A DNA stretch of 64,000 bases from Rhodanobacter sp. OK091 (GCF_900142825.1 NZ_FRCH01000004.1:1-64000), one strand, 5' to 3'; shown: positions 1-10,634, counted from the first letter of the stretch. Notes: generated from the letters alone by a model not told the origin. Numbers and translations are program-made.

Positions 1-29
1 CATGCAAGAGTAGGTCACCGCCAGGGGCT
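1..29 (+). rRNA. 5S rRNA, 3' end only
   Basis: The first bases match the conserved 3' end of gammaproteobacterial 5S rRNA: the CATGC-AGAGTAGG block followed by the CGCCAGG closing strand of helix I. Only the last part of the gene is in the window, so an rRNA operon ends here. The exact 3' end is uncertain by a few bases. Confidence 0.85.
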
Positions 30-37
30 TTATCCCT

Positions 38-70
38 AAAAACCTCCACCCGAAACGGTGGGGGTTTTTT
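38..70 (+). terminator. Rho-independent terminator of the rRNA operon
   Basis: CCTCCACC (43-50) pairs with GGTGGGGG (57-64) around a six-base loop, allowing one G-T pair. It is preceded by five A and followed by six T. The position directly after 5S rRNA fits the end of an rrn operon. Confidence 0.85.
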
Positions 71-255
71 CTTGTCTGGACGACGGCGGCGACGAACGCG
101 AGCGCGACAACTTAGCTTGCCCGGGGCTTTAATCCCGGACATCCCGCACGTTCATCGGGATTTGCTTTTGCAGGCCGCATCAAGAACCCCGTCTGTCCAT
201 CATCACCTATGATGGCGAGTGCGCTGCGTCCAGTCGGCGCCTGAGGGAGCGGCTC

Positions 256-939
256 TTGTTTGTTCACGTCGAAACGCGTCGTCGTCCCCGTTGGCATTGG
301 GCAACCTTGCTAGTGGTGACTGTCTGCGTGGTGTGCTTTGTTGGCTTGGCATTGACTCCGCCGCCGCAACGGATTTCATTTCTGTTGGAATGGGGCACGG
401 TACCGGCGAATATTTTCGACCCGCATGAAGCGCTGCTGCCGCAGTTGACCGACACGGCCTTGCTGCGATTGTTCACCGCGCTGTTCATTCATGTCACGTG
501 GCTGCACTTGCTCAGCAACCTGCTATTTCTGGTGATCTTTGGACTGCCGGGCGAGCGCGCACTGGGCTCCTTGCGATTCCTGCTGCTCTTCGTGATCGGC
601 GGCATTGTGGCGAACCTGATTGGTGCGCTGTCGCTGACTGGCGTGCGTCTTCCCATTATCGGTTGCAGCGGTGCGGTGTCGGCCGTAGTGGGCACGTATG
701 TTGCGTTATTTCCGCGAGCCAAGCTGGGCTTGGTATTGCCGCTGGGCTTGTATCTGGAGTTCGTTCGCGTGCCGGCGTTCCTGCTGATCGGCATCTGGGT
801 GCTGCTGCAATTGCTGTTCAGCTACGCAGGGCCGAGCTATGGCGCCTATGTGTGGTGGGCGCACATAGGCGGCTTTCTGTTTGGTCTGGTGTTTGCACTG
901 TTTTCACGCGATTCGATTGCGCGCCGTTTGCGCGGCTGA
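256..939 (+). CDS. Rhomboid family intramembrane serine protease
   Basis: A 227-residue polytopic membrane protein with rhomboid hallmarks. His79, His84 and Asn88 lie in the HxxxxHxxxN region of the second membrane segment. The GxSG motif at 136-139 gives catalytic Ser138, and AHIGG near the C-terminus supplies the catalytic His203. Rhomboids cleave membrane-spanning substrates within the bilayer; the substrate here cannot be told. The start is TTG at 256, chosen because GAGGGAG sits seven bases upstream. It converges with the glutamine amidotransferase gene, 16 bases apart. Confidence 0.88.
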   Translation: MFVHVETRRRPRWHWATLLVVTVCVVCFVGLALTPPPQRISFLLEWGTVPANIFDPHEALLPQLTDTALLRLFTALFIHVTWLHLLSNLLFLVIFGLPGERALGSLRFLLLFVIGGIVANLIGALSLTGVRLPIIGCSGAVSAVVGTYVALFPRAKLGLVLPLGLYLEFVRVPAFLLIGIWVLLQLLFSYAGPSYGAYVWWAHIGGFLFGLVFALFSRDSIARRLRG

Positions 940-955
940 ACACGGAAACCCATCT

Positions 956-1681
956 TCAGGCAGTGGCGCTCCAGCCGTGCCGACGGGAAAACTGGCGCAG
1001 AAGCCGGCGGGCGACTGGTGTCGCTGCCACCGCGTTGAATATCCGCAAGGGATCAGTACCTTCTTTTCGCATGTCGGCATGCTTGCGCTTGATATAGGCA
1101 CGCATCACTTCCGCATTGAATTCCGGGTGGAACTGCGCGCTGATCGCACTTGGGCCGTAGCGCAGCAATTGGTGCGGATCGCGTGCCGAACTGGCCAGCA
1201 CGGCAGACCCGTGCGGTGGTTCGAGCACACTTTGTTCGTGCGTGGTGTGTGCACGAAAGCTGGCCGGCAGCGTGTGGGCCAGCGGATCGTGCGCGGCGGC
1301 GGGCGACAACGCGATCGGCTGAGTGCCGATTTCGCGTCCACCGGACAGGTAATCGACACGTCCACCCAGCGCATGCGCCATCAATTGGTGGCCGTAGCAG
1401 ACGCCGAACAGCGGCAGCTCGACATCCATCGCATCGCGAATCCAGCCGGCGGTACGTTCGCTCCACGCCGCGCGCTCGGTGACCATGGCCGCCGAGCCGG
1501 TGATCATGGCGCCGGCGATTTCCTGCGGCGGCGGCAGCACTTCGCCCGCCGCGACATCGACAATCAGTAACTGACGCGCGTGTAACCCTGCGCCGAGCCG
1601 GAACCAGTGGGGAAAATCGCCATGACGGGCACGAATGGTATCCGGCGCGCGGCCGGTGCGGATGATCAATACGGGCTTCAT
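956..1681 (-). CDS. Class I glutamine amidotransferase (GMP synthase-like GATase domain protein)
   Basis: A stand-alone GATase1 domain of 241 residues. The nucleophile elbow GVCYGH gives Cys95, and HPE at 185-187 gives His185 and Glu187, so the catalytic triad is complete. Such proteins release ammonia from glutamine or act as gamma-glutamyl hydrolases/transferases. No synthetase domain is attached, so the acceptor is unknown. It starts 33 bases after the end of the upstream GspE-like gene on the same strand and may share its transcript. Confidence 0.85.
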   Translation of the reverse strand: MKPVLIIRTGRAPDTIRARHGDFPHWFRLGAGLHARQLLIVDVAAGEVLPPPQEIAGAMITGSAAMVTERAAWSERTAGWIRDAMDVELPLFGVCYGHQLMAHALGGRVDYLSGGREIGTQPIALSPAAAHDPLAHTLPASFRAHTTHEQSVLEPPHGSAVLASSARDPHQLLRYGPSAISAQFHPEFNAEVMRAYIKRKHADMRKEGTDPLRIFNAVAATPVARRLLRQFSRRHGWSATA

Positions 1682-1714
1682 GCAGAGAATCGGCGGTGGA
1701 TGATTTGGACGTCT

Positions 1715-3535
1715 TTACGGCTGAGTATCGTCGAATGCGTCAATCGGCGGCAATACAGTGAGGATTTCCTGCACGGTAGTCAGCCCGGCAGCCACCTGGT
1801 CGGCAGCGGAAATACGTAACGGGCGCATACCTTCGGACAGCGCTGCCTGACCGAAACCGCTCAAATCGAGCTGGGCCGAAATCAGTCCGCGCAACCGGGG
1901 CGACAACTTCATCATTTCGTAGATGCCGGTACGCCCCATGAAGCCGGTGTTGCGACATTCCAGACAACCAACCGGCTCGAACACCTGCGGCGGCAGCGGT
2001 ATCGTCCAGCCGTGGGTGAGCACGGTCCACGCCTGCGGGTCCTGTGTCGTCGCCCGCTTGCAGTGCGGGCACAGCGTGCGCACGAGTCGCTGTGCCACCA
2101 CGCCGGTCAGGGTGGACTGGATCAGATAATGCGGTACGCCCAGATCGAGCAGGCGGGTGACCGCGCTCGGTGCATCGTTGGTGTGCAAGGTGGACAGCAC
2201 CAGATGGCCGGTGAGCGAGGCCTGCACCGCCATCTGCGCGGTTTCCAGGTCGCGGATCTCGCCGACCATGATGATGTCCGGATCCTGGCGCAGCAAAGTG
2301 CGCACACCCGCGGCGAAATCCAGGTCGATCGCGGCATGCACCTGCATCTGGTTGAACTCGGGCGAGACCATCTCGATCGGGTCTTCTACCGTGCACACGT
2401 TGAGTTCCGGTGTAGCCAGGTGCTTCAGCGTGGAATACAGCGTGGTGGTCTTGCCCGAGCCGGTCGGGCCGGTGACCAGTACGATGCCGTGCGGTCGCTC
2501 GACCATGCTGCGCCAGTTGGCGCTCTCGCCGGGCGAGAAGCCGAGTTGGGCGAAGTCCTTGACCACCAGGTCCGGATCGAAAATACGCATCACCACCTTT
2601 TCGCCGAACGCGGTGGGCATGTTCGAGATGCGCAGCTCCACCTCGCGGCCGGAAGCAGAGCGGGTCTTGATGCGACCGTCCTGCGGGCGGCGCTTTTCGG
2701 CCACGTCCATGCGCGCCAGGATCTTGATGCGGGCGGTCACCGCGGTCATCACGGGTGCGGGCAGCTCGAACACCTTCTGCATGATGCCGTCGATGCGGAA
2801 GCGGATATGCCCGGTGTCGCGGCGTGGTTCCAGATGGATGTCCGAGGCGCGTTGTTCGAACGCGTACTGCAGCAGCCAGTCGACGATGTGCACCACATGG
2901 CGGTCATCGGCCCCGACCTCGCCGCTCTTGCCCAGCTCGACCAGCTGCTCGAAGTTGAGAATCGCGGCGGAGCTGTCGCTGCCGGTCTTGGCATCGTGCG
3001 CCAGCTGGATCGAACGCTGGACGCCGTAAAACTCCTGCAGGTAGCGGTTGATGTCGACGGGGCTCGACACGACACGCTTGATGTCCCGCCGTAGCATCTG
3101 CGCCAGATCGGGAGCCCAGCCCGCGTCAAACGGTTCACTGGTGGCAAATGTCGCCTCGCCCGGCGCGACCGCGATCGGCAGGATCCGGTGTCGCTTGGCG
3201 TAGGCATGGCTCACCACCTGGGTCACCGAGGCGACATTGATCTTCATCGGATCGATTTTCAGGTACGGCAAGCCGGCGTGACCGGCCAGCCATTCGGTCA
3301 GGCCCTCCAGGCTCAGCGGGCGGCCGGTGCCGTGCTGGTTCGGCAGTTTGGCGTTCGCGATCAGCACCAGCGGGTGCAACTCCACGGTGCTGCGTCCGGC
3401 GCGAGCACCCATGCGCACCTGCTTGGCGTCTTCGGCGAGCAGGTAACCGTCGACCACCAGCGCGGCCAGCAGATCGTCCAGTTCCAGGCGGCCACGACGG
3501 CCCAGCAAGGATGCGATTTGTGGTGATGCGGCCAT
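1715..3535 (-). CDS. GspE/PilB-family type II secretion / type IV pilus ATPase
   Basis: A 606-residue traffic ATPase. An N-terminal GspE_N-like region (about 1-175) precedes the motor domain, which has Walker A GPTGSGKT at 356-363, an Asp box near 384-400, a Walker B/Glu region around IIMVGEIRD (421-429) and a His box around 443-452. Two CxxC pairs (Cys489/492 and Cys524/527) form the zinc-binding tetracysteine element typical of GspE and PilB. These hexameric ATPases power pseudopilus or pilus assembly from the cytoplasmic side. No other secretion or pilus genes are nearby, so the system it serves cannot be assigned. It is divergent from glyQ. Confidence 0.9.
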   Translation of the reverse strand: MAASPQIASLLGRRGRLELDDLLAALVVDGYLLAEDAKQVRMGARAGRSTVELHPLVLIANAKLPNQHGTGRPLSLEGLTEWLAGHAGLPYLKIDPMKINVASVTQVVSHAYAKRHRILPIAVAPGEATFATSEPFDAGWAPDLAQMLRRDIKRVVSSPVDINRYLQEFYGVQRSIQLAHDAKTGSDSSAAILNFEQLVELGKSGEVGADDRHVVHIVDWLLQYAFEQRASDIHLEPRRDTGHIRFRIDGIMQKVFELPAPVMTAVTARIKILARMDVAEKRRPQDGRIKTRSASGREVELRISNMPTAFGEKVVMRIFDPDLVVKDFAQLGFSPGESANWRSMVERPHGIVLVTGPTGSGKTTTLYSTLKHLATPELNVCTVEDPIEMVSPEFNQMQVHAAIDLDFAAGVRTLLRQDPDIIMVGEIRDLETAQMAVQASLTGHLVLSTLHTNDAPSAVTRLLDLGVPHYLIQSTLTGVVAQRLVRTLCPHCKRATTQDPQAWTVLTHGWTIPLPPQVFEPVGCLECRNTGFMGRTGIYEMMKLSPRLRGLISAQLDLSGFGQAALSEGMRPLRISAADQVAAGLTTVQEILTVLPPIDAFDDTQP

Positions 3536-3632
3536 CCGGATATGTCCCCGTGGTGCTTTCGCCGGCTCTCAACCCAGTGGGAAAGCAAGCAACGGCTATA
3601 CTAACGCGCTTTACCCAAGGTCACGGAAAGCC

Positions 3633-4544
3633 ATGTCCGCGCGCACCTTCCAGGATGTGATCCAGACCCTCAACCGCTACTGGGCGGCGCAGGGTTGTGT
3701 GCTGTTGCAGCCGCTCGACACCGAGGTCGGCGCCGGTACGTTCCACCCCGCCACCTTTCTGCGCGCACTCGGTCCCGAACCGTGGGCGGCGGCCTATGTG
3801 CAGCCCTCGCGCCGGCCCACCGACGGGCGTTACGGCGAGAATCCGAACCGCCTGCAGCATTACTACCAGTACCAGGTGGTGATGAAACCGAATCCGGAAA
3901 ACATCCTCGATCTGTACATCGGCTCGCTGAAGGAACTCGGCCTCGATCCGCTGGTACATGACCTGCGTTTCGTCGAGGACAATTGGGAATCGCCGACGCT
4001 CGGTGCGTGGGGTCTGGGCTGGGAAGTGTGGCTGAACGGCATGGAGGTGACCCAGTTCACCTACTTCCAGCAGGCTGGCGGACTCGAGTGTCGCCCGGTA
4101 ACCGGGGAGATCACTTATGGCCTGGAGCGACTGGCGATGTACCTGCAGAACGTGGACAACGTCTACGACCTGATCTGGACCGACGGCCCGCGCGGTGCAG
4201 TGACCTATGGCGACGTGTTCCATCAGAACGAAGTCGAGCAGAGCACTTACAACTTCGAGTACGCGAATGTGCCGGAGCTTCTGCGATGGTTCGACGTATG
4301 CGAGGCCACCGCAAACCAGCTGATCGCGGCAAACCTCCCGCTGCCTGCCTACGAGCAGGTCATGAAGGCCAGCCACACTTTCAACCTGCTCGATGCGCGC
4401 CGTGCGATCAGCGTCACCGAGCGCCAGCGTTACATTTTGCGCGTGCGCACGCTGTCGCGCAGCGTGGCCGAAACCTATGTGGCACAGCGCGAGAAACTCG
4501 GTTTTCCGGGTCTGAAGCAAGCGAAGGAGCTGGCCCATGGCTGA
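3633..4544 (+). CDS. glyQ: Glycyl-tRNA synthetase alpha subunit
   Basis: The 303-residue catalytic subunit of the bacterial alpha2beta2 glycyl-tRNA synthetase, which activates glycine and charges tRNA-Gly. It shows the family N-terminus ([18 protein letters not shown]), the motif [14 protein letters not shown] and the conserved [19 protein letters not shown] region. Length matches the family. Its end overlaps the start of glyS by eight bases, so the two chains are translationally coupled. Confidence 0.98.
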   Translation: MSARTFQDVIQTLNRYWAAQGCVLLQPLDTEVGAGTFHPATFLRALGPEPWAAAYVQPSRRPTDGRYGENPNRLQHYYQYQVVMKPNPENILDLYIGSLKELGLDPLVHDLRFVEDNWESPTLGAWGLGWEVWLNGMEVTQFTYFQQAGGLECRPVTGEITYGLERLAMYLQNVDNVYDLIWTDGPRGAVTYGDVFHQNEVEQSTYNFEYANVPELLRWFDVCEATANQLIAANLPLPAYEQVMKASHTFNLLDARRAISVTERQRYILRVRTLSRSVAETYVAQREKLGFPGLKQAKELAHG

Positions 4545-6684
4545 GCACAAGCCGCTGTTGATCGAACTGGGCACCGAGGAACTGCCGCCGAAGGCACTGG
4601 ACGAACTTTCCACGGCCTTCCTGCGCGGCATCTGCGATGGTCTGGCCAAGCGCGGGGTCGTTGCCGAGTTGGATCTGGCACAGGCCTATGCGTCGCCCCG
4701 TCGCCTGGCCGTATATGTTCCGGGTGTCGCAATCGCCCAGCCCGCGCAGGCGATCGAGCGTCGTGGTCCGGCACTGAATGCCGCGCTCGATGCCGAGGGT
4801 CAGCCGTCCAAGGCGCTGCTGGGTTTTGCGCAATCCTGCGGCGTCGAGGTCGGGCAACTGGAAAAGCTGGAAACGGACAAGGGCGCGTGGTTCGTCTGGC
4901 GCACGCTCAAGCCGGGCCAGGCGGTGGCCTTGTTGTTGCCTGAAATCATTGATGAAGCGCTGAAGGCGCTGCCGATTCCCCGGCCGATGCGCTGGGCCGA
5001 TCACGACTACAGTTTCGTGCGTCCGGTGCATTGGCTGGTAGTCCTGCATGGCGCCGAGATCATCGACGGCGAAGTGCTGGGTCTGCGGAGCGGCCGCAAA
5101 TCGCGTGGCCATCGTTTCATGCACCCGCAACCGGTGCATGTAGCTGATGCGGACGGCTGGCTGGATGCGATGCGCGCCTCCAACGTACTAGCCGATCCAC
5201 AAGAGCGACGTGAGCGTATTCGCGCGCAGGTCGCGCTGGCGGCAGAACAGACCGGCGGCGTGCCGCGACTGGATGACGCGCTGCTCAGCGAGTTGGCCAA
5301 CCTCACGGAATGGCCGGTGGCGATCGCCTGCACCTTCGAGCGCGAGTTTCTCAGCGTGCCGCCTGAAGCATTGGTCACCACTATGGTGGCGAACCAGAAA
5401 TTCGTGCCGGTGTTCGATGCTGATGGCAAGTTGACCGAGCATTTCATCGGTATCGCCAACATCGACAGCAAGGATCCGCGCGAGATCCGCAAGGGCTACG
5501 AACGAGTGATCCGGCCGCGCTTCGCCGACGCCAAGTTCTTCTGGGACGAGGATCTGAAGACGCCGCTGGCCAGCTATCAGGAACAGCTCAAGAGCGTCAC
5601 CTACCAGCAGGCACTGGGTAGTTTGTGGGACAAGAGCGTGCGTGTGGCCGAGCTGGCCCGGATCATCGCCAACCGCGTTGGCGTCGATGCCGCTGCGGCT
5701 ACCCGCGCCGCGAGCTTGAGCAAGTGCGACCTGCTGACCCGCATGGTCGGCGAATTTCCCGAGCTGCAAGGCGTGATGGGACGTTATTACGCCAGCCATC
5801 ACGGTGAACCGGCGGAAGTGGCTGAGGCGTTGGACAGCTACTACCAGCCGCGTTTCGGCGGTGATGCCATCGCTGCCGGCAAGCTCGGCCAGGTACTGGC
5901 CGTGGCCGAACGGCTGGACACTCTGGCCGGTATTTTCGCCATCGGCATGAAGCCGGGTGGCAACAAGGATCCCTTTGCCCTGCGCCGCGCCGCGCTGGGC
6001 TTGGCGCGTACTCTGATCGAGGCGAACCTGGATCTGGATCTGCGCGGAAGCCTGGTCGAAGCGCTGGAGCTACTGCCTGACAGCGCGCTGGCGGCGGGGC
6101 TGAAACCCGGCAAGGACGGCCGCCCGCCAGCGCTGAATGCGGGTCAGCGGCGGGCCATCCTGGTCGACGAGCTCTATGACTTCGTGCTCGATCGCATGCG
6201 CGGCTATTACGCCGAACAGGGTTTCGACAACGCACAGTTCGAAGCGGTGCTTGCGGTGCAGCCGGGCAGCCTGGCCGATTTCGACCGACGCTTGCGCGCG
6301 GTGGCCGAGTTTGGTCGTCGTCCGGAGGCGCTCAGTCTGGCAGCCGCCAACAAGCGCGTCGCAAATATCCTGCGCAAGCAGGCAGAGGAGGTCGGCACAC
6401 CGGCCGCCGGCCGCGTCGTCGACCCAGCGCATTTCGAGGCGGATGCCGAGCGCGAACTGGCCGATGCGTTGGCTTCCGCACAGCGGGAAACTGCCGAAGC
6501 GCTGGGCGTAGGCGACTACACCGCTGTACTCGCACGCTTGTCGCAGCTGCAGGCGCCGGTGGATACGTTCTTCGACAGCGTACTGGTGAACGCTGACAAT
6601 CCGGCCGTACGTGCCAACCGACTGGCCCTGCTGGGGCAGTTGAAGGCACAGTTCAGCGCCATCGCCGATATCGCCCTGCTCTGA
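4537..6684 (+). CDS. glyS: Glycyl-tRNA synthetase beta subunit
   Basis: The 715-residue beta chain, responsible for tRNA binding and required for aminoacylation together with GlyQ. The N-terminus has the family pattern [15 protein letters not shown], and the middle carries the HD-like and [11 protein letters not shown] motifs of the family. It is slightly longer than the usual 690 or so residues. The operon ends in a strong terminator 11 bases downstream. Confidence 0.98.
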   Translation: MAEHKPLLIELGTEELPPKALDELSTAFLRGICDGLAKRGVVAELDLAQAYASPRRLAVYVPGVAIAQPAQAIERRGPALNAALDAEGQPSKALLGFAQSCGVEVGQLEKLETDKGAWFVWRTLKPGQAVALLLPEIIDEALKALPIPRPMRWADHDYSFVRPVHWLVVLHGAEIIDGEVLGLRSGRKSRGHRFMHPQPVHVADADGWLDAMRASNVLADPQERRERIRAQVALAAEQTGGVPRLDDALLSELANLTEWPVAIACTFEREFLSVPPEALVTTMVANQKFVPVFDADGKLTEHFIGIANIDSKDPREIRKGYERVIRPRFADAKFFWDEDLKTPLASYQEQLKSVTYQQALGSLWDKSVRVAELARIIANRVGVDAAAATRAASLSKCDLLTRMVGEFPELQGVMGRYYASHHGEPAEVAEALDSYYQPRFGGDAIAAGKLGQVLAVAERLDTLAGIFAIGMKPGGNKDPFALRRAALGLARTLIEANLDLDLRGSLVEALELLPDSALAAGLKPGKDGRPPALNAGQRRAILVDELYDFVLDRMRGYYAEQGFDNAQFEAVLAVQPGSLADFDRRLRAVAEFGRRPEALSLAAANKRVANILRKQAEEVGTPAAGRVVDPAHFEADAERELADALASAQRETAEALGVGDYTAVLARLSQLQAPVDTFFDSVLVNADNPAVRANRLALLGQLKAQFSAIADIALL

Positions 6685-6694
6685 ACGAGAACCA

Positions 6695-6730
6695 TAAAAA
6701 AGCGGCAGCCGTCATGGCTGCCGCTTTTTT
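6695..6730. terminator. Bidirectional terminator between glyS and the CI-type regulator gene
   Basis: A perfect hairpin with stem AGCGGCAGCC / GGCTGCCGCT and a five-base loop, flanked by A6 and T6, so it can work on both strands. It separates the convergent glyS and HTH regulator genes. Confidence 0.92.
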
Positions 6731-6748
6731 ATGGGCGCATGCACCGAG

Positions 6749-7324
6749 TCAGGCGGCGCCGCGTTCCTTGCGCATCCGCTCGGCCAGCTGGTGATTGAAC
6801 GTCACCATGGCGATCGGATCCACATGGGAGCCGCCAGGGCTGAGGATTTCATAGAGCTGCGTCAGTAGATCCGTGTTCTCCGACAATCGAAGCTGACTGC
6901 CGGCCAGACTCAGTTCCGATTGCAGGATCTGCACGGCGGCGTTCAGCCGCTGGGCGTCGACAGCCGCACCTGCGGAGTGGTCATCCGTGCCCGCTCGATG
7001 GTGCGCTCGGTGCGGGGTCATTTTTTCCGAACTGTACTGGTCATCCAGCGCAGGAATCGTGGTGTCGGCCTGCAGCGTACCCTCGCCCGCCACCAACCAG
7101 ACCAGTGAAATACCCAATGTGCGTGCCAGCGTGACGCAACGCGCGCGCGACGGGTCCGTGTTGCCATCGCGCCAGCTGCGCACCACTCCTTCGGAGAAAC
7201 CGCACATTCTGGCGATCTCCGTAGCGCTCCCTACGCGCTGAATCAGCAATTTGATGCGATCGGCAAAGGTTCCCGCGCCTTGCGGGTTAGAGCTTGTTTG
7301 CGTGCCCATCTGAGGTGCCGCCAT
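6749..7324 (-). CDS. Phage CI-repressor-type helix-turn-helix transcriptional regulator
   Basis: A 191-residue protein. Residues about 20-85 form a CI-type HTH domain (ATEIARMCGFSEGVVRSWRDG, then the ISLVWLVAGEG end). The C-terminal half is helical and shows no S24 peptidase motif, so it is not a LexA/CI-type self-cleaving repressor. It is divergent from the TonB-dependent receptor gene, and dyad sequences lie in the shared 265-base gap, which suggests (inference) that it controls itself and/or the receptor. ATG at 7324 is used; a second ATG five codons in is possible. Confidence 0.75.
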   Translation of the reverse strand: MAAPQMGTQTSSNPQGAGTFADRIKLLIQRVGSATEIARMCGFSEGVVRSWRDGNTDPSRARCVTLARTLGISLVWLVAGEGTLQADTTIPALDDQYSSEKMTPHRAHHRAGTDDHSAGAAVDAQRLNAAVQILQSELSLAGSQLRLSENTDLLTQLYEILSPGGSHVDPIAMVTFNHQLAERMRKERGAA

Positions 7325-7400
7325 GTGCAGTGTGAGGAGGACAGCGCGAGCTTATACCCAAGTCAGGCGAATAAACCTTCGAAATAACGTTACGAAAGTG

Positions 7401-7429
7401 TTGACCTTCGCGATTTCTTGAATTAACGT
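7401..7429 (+). promoter_or_regulatory. Candidate sigma70 promoter for the TonB-dependent receptor gene
   Basis: TTGACC (7401-7406), a 17-base spacer and TAACGT (7424-7429). The -35 matches five of six consensus bases; the -10 is weaker. It would give a leader of about 150 bases. The -10 lies inside the dyad listed next, as expected for a repressor site. Confidence 0.35.
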
Positions 7430-7446
7430 CGCAATAACTTGCGTTA
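7424..7446. promoter_or_regulatory. Dyad-symmetric operator candidate in the regulator/receptor gap
   Basis: CGCAA-TAAC-TTGCG (7430-7443) is a perfect five-base inverted repeat, bracketed by TAA and TTA. A further palindromic AACGTT lies at about 7386-7391. The gap is AT-rich compared with the surroundings. Binding by the neighbouring CI-type regulator is inference. Confidence 0.35.
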
Positions 7447-7589
7447 TAGCTAGCGCAGGAACGTACATTAAATCATGTGGCTGGACAGAGCTAGGCGTGA
7501 CGCCTTGGGCAGCCGCCGTTGGATGTTTGAACACACAAAAAGTTTCATGCGCCCGGACGTCTAGGGCTCACTTTGGGGAGTTACCAAAT

Positions 7590-10577
7590 ATGAATTCACA
7601 AAAATCTCTCACAGCGCGTCAGTTGCGTCGCACATCTTTAGCGATAGGCCTCGGCCTCTGCCTAGTAGGTACGGGCGCAATGGCGCAGTCGACGACGGGC
7701 AGCATCTTCGGTCAGGCGCAGGCCGGTGAAACGGTCGTCGTTAAGGGCGCCACGGGCGTTACCCGCCAGGTAGTGGTCGGTGCTGATGGTCGTTACAACA
7801 TCGATACCCTGCCGGTCGGCAGCTATACGGTGACGTTGCAGCGCGACGGCCAAATGGTAGATTCGCGTTCCAATGTGAGCCTGCGCGTAGGCTCGGGTAC
7901 CGAGGTTTCCTTTGGCGAGAACCCGCAGAATCTCGCCGCGGTCACAGTCCAGGCCAACGCGCTGCCGAGCATCGACGTAAGCGCCGTCGACACGCGCACG
8001 GTGATCACGGCTGAGCAGCTGAAGCAGCTGCCGCTGGGCCGTTCGACCGAGGCAATCGCCCTGCTGGCTCCCGGCGCCGTCAGCGGAAGCGGCTTTTTCA
8101 CAGGCCCAACCGGCAACCAATTGGTGTCCTTCGGTGGTGCAAGCGTTACCGAAAATGCTTACTACATCAATGGCATGAACGTGACCGATCCGCTCAACGG
8201 TCTCGGCGGCATCGATCTGCCTTATGGCTCGATCGAGCAATTGGAAGTGCTCTCTGGCGGTTACGGCGCGGCCTACGGTCGTTCCGATGGCGGCGTGCTC
8301 AACCAGGTTGGCAAGCGCGGCACCAATGAGTGGCACTTCGGCGCGCAGGTGCTGTATTCCCCCGACTGGGGCAAAGCGAAACAGGATCCGATCCTGAATT
8401 CAGCGGCAAGCCCCTTAGCTGGCAAAGTTTATCAATATCGCGGTGCCAACAGGGGCACCACTGTGGTCGAAAGTGCGTATGTGGGCGGCCCTCTGATCAA
8501 GGACAAGCTGTTCTTGTTCGCGTCGGTGGAAGGCGCCAAGACCTCGGACAAGCTCGCCTCCACGAACTCCAGCTCTGCCCAGATAAGCCATCGCGAATTC
8601 CGTGATCCGAAGTGGTATACCAAACTAGACTGGAATATCAACGATAGCAATATTCTGGAATTGACCGGGGCATCGACCACGCACAGCTTCTCTGGCAATG
8701 AATACGCGTTCGACTACCCGACCCACAGCACGGGTGATTTCAACGGCACCGATCAGCACACCAAATCTGCGGCGTCGATGTGGATCGCCAAGTACACCGG
8801 CTACATCACCGACGATCTGACGCTCAGCGCCCAGTACGGCGAGCAGAGCACGGATATCTATACCGATATTGGTGCCGGCTTTGATCCCAGCCTGATCGCC
8901 ATCCTTGGTGGTCCCGACCAGAACCCGGCCTACTCGGGCGGTGGTGCGGGCATCACCAATAACCAGACTGTACTGACCACCTCGGATCCGTCGCACAAGG
9001 TCAAGGGCGCGAATTATCGCGTCGATCTCACCTACAGGCTGGGCGATCACTCGATCACCGCGGGTATCGACAACCAGCGCACCCAGGATCTGAACGACGG
9101 CGATTTCATCCCGGTCAATGCCGGCTACGCGTGGGAATACCAGAAGGTAGCGCCGGGCGCGCCGATTCTCGCCGGTCAGGTCTCGGCGCCGAACGGACAA
9201 GGCTACTTTGTCGACAAGTATGTTTTCAAGACGGCCGCGTCGATCGCTGTGAGCCAGCGCGCGCAGTACATCGAGGATAGCTGGCAGGTTAACGACCGCT
9301 GGCTGTTGAAACTGGGTCTGCGCAATGACCAGTTCACCAACTACAACGCCGACGGCGAAGCTTACATTCGCCAGACCAAGCCGCAGTGGGCACCGCGACT
9401 GGGTGCCAGCTGGGACGTCAACGGTGATTCCAGTTTTAAGGTCTATGCCAACGCGGGTCGCTACTATCTGGCGCTTCCCACCAGCGTGGCGCTGCGCGGT
9501 GCGTCCGGTTCGCTGTACACCCGGGAGTACTACAACTACACCGGGATCGATCCGGTGACCGGCTATCCGACCGGTATAACCCCGATCGATACCGTTAAAG
9601 GTCCAGGGGTGCCGATCTCGGAGAACAACGAGTACGGCCAGTCGCCTGATCCAAACACCGTGACTGCCAAGTCGTTGACGGCGCAGTACCAAGACGAGTA
9701 CATCTTGGGCTTCGACAAGAAGTTTGGTGATGCTTGGACCTATGGCGCCAAGCTTACCTATCGCAGCCTGAAGAACGAGATTGACGACACCTGCAATTAC
9801 GAGGTGTTCTTCGCTGCGGCAGAAGCACAGGGGCTGGATACGACCGGCCTGCGCGGCTGTTACTTTTTCAATCCGGGTCGTGGAGCCACGTTCCAGTTGC
9901 CTGACGGCAATGGCGGCTACGGGCAGCTGCATCTCAGCAGCAAGGAGCTGGGTCTCCCCCACGCCAAGCGTAACTATTACGCCGCGAATCTGTACCTGGA
10001 GCATCCGTTTGATGGCACCTGGTATGGTCGAGTCAACTACACCTACTCGAAGAGCTACGGCAACACCGAGGGGCAGGTACGCTCGGATATCGGCCAGTCC
10101 GATATTGCCGCGACAGTGGACTGGGATTTCCCGACCCTGATGGAGTACGCCGGTGGCCGTCTGGCCAATGATCGCAAGCATCAGCTGAAGATTTACGGCA
10201 GCTACCGGTTCCTTCCGGAGTGGACGATCTCGGGCAATATTGCGGTGCTTTCCGGCTCACCGGACAGCTGCCTGGGCGCGTATGGCCCGGACGGAACCTA
10301 CCCTGCTTACACCGGCCCGTACTACCATTATTGCAGTGGTCTGCCGGCTCCCAAGGGTACACAGGGTGACACGCCATGGACCGAGACGGTTTCGGCTAGT
10401 CTTGAGTATCGTCCGAACTTTGCCGACAAGAAGTTGGCGTTCAATGTGGATGTACTCAATCTGTTCGACCAGCAGAGGGCCACGCAGTACTACGATTTCC
10501 AGCTCTCTGGCTTCGGCCGCACGCGGTATTCACAGACTCCGCGCTACGTTCGGTTTGGCGTTAGCTACGACTTCTAA
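7590..10577 (+). CDS. TonB-dependent receptor, Oar-like, with N-terminal carboxypeptidase-regulatory domain
   Basis: A 995-residue outer-membrane receptor. The signal peptide is cleaved after AMA (residue 32). A carboxypeptidase-regulatory-like beta-sandwich follows (about 36-105), then a plug domain (about 120-235, with the EQLEVLSGGYGAAYGRSDGG pattern) and a long beta-barrel ending in the terminal-Phe outer-membrane signature YDF. Such receptors import large or scarce ligands using TonB energy; the ligand is unknown. ATG at 7590 is chosen over the upstream GTG at 7497 because GGGGAG lies 11 bases upstream and the signal peptide starts here. A strong terminator follows. Confidence 0.9.
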   Translation: MNSQKSLTARQLRRTSLAIGLGLCLVGTGAMAQSTTGSIFGQAQAGETVVVKGATGVTRQVVVGADGRYNIDTLPVGSYTVTLQRDGQMVDSRSNVSLRVGSGTEVSFGENPQNLAAVTVQANALPSIDVSAVDTRTVITAEQLKQLPLGRSTEAIALLAPGAVSGSGFFTGPTGNQLVSFGGASVTENAYYINGMNVTDPLNGLGGIDLPYGSIEQLEVLSGGYGAAYGRSDGGVLNQVGKRGTNEWHFGAQVLYSPDWGKAKQDPILNSAASPLAGKVYQYRGANRGTTVVESAYVGGPLIKDKLFLFASVEGAKTSDKLASTNSSSAQISHREFRDPKWYTKLDWNINDSNILELTGASTTHSFSGNEYAFDYPTHSTGDFNGTDQHTKSAASMWIAKYTGYITDDLTLSAQYGEQSTDIYTDIGAGFDPSLIAILGGPDQNPAYSGGGAGITNNQTVLTTSDPSHKVKGANYRVDLTYRLGDHSITAGIDNQRTQDLNDGDFIPVNAGYAWEYQKVAPGAPILAGQVSAPNGQGYFVDKYVFKTAASIAVSQRAQYIEDSWQVNDRWLLKLGLRNDQFTNYNADGEAYIRQTKPQWAPRLGASWDVNGDSSFKVYANAGRYYLALPTSVALRGASGSLYTREYYNYTGIDPVTGYPTGITPIDTVKGPGVPISENNEYGQSPDPNTVTAKSLTAQYQDEYILGFDKKFGDAWTYGAKLTYRSLKNEIDDTCNYEVFFAAAEAQGLDTTGLRGCYFFNPGRGATFQLPDGNGGYGQLHLSSKELGLPHAKRNYYAANLYLEHPFDGTWYGRVNYTYSKSYGNTEGQVRSDIGQSDIAATVDWDFPTLMEYAGGRLANDRKHQLKIYGSYRFLPEWTISGNIAVLSGSPDSCLGAYGPDGTYPAYTGPYYHYCSGLPAPKGTQGDTPWTETVSASLEYRPNFADKKLAFNVDVLNLFDQQRATQYYDFQLSGFGRTRYSQTPRYVRFGVSYDF

Positions 10578-10604
10578 GCTGAGCAACATGTAAGTTAGGT
10601 CCAG

Positions 10605-10634
10605 AAACGCCGGAGCACTGCTCCGGCGTTTTTT
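10605..10634 (+). terminator. Terminator after the TonB-dependent receptor gene
   Basis: AAACGCCGGAG pairs with CTCCGGCGTTT around a five-base loop (CACTG) and is followed by a run of six T in all. Confidence 0.9.

Noticed and set aside
2012..3094. Plus-strand 360-codon open frame inside the GspE-like gene
   Set aside because: Antisense shadow of a gene with intact Walker motifs; no recognisable domain.
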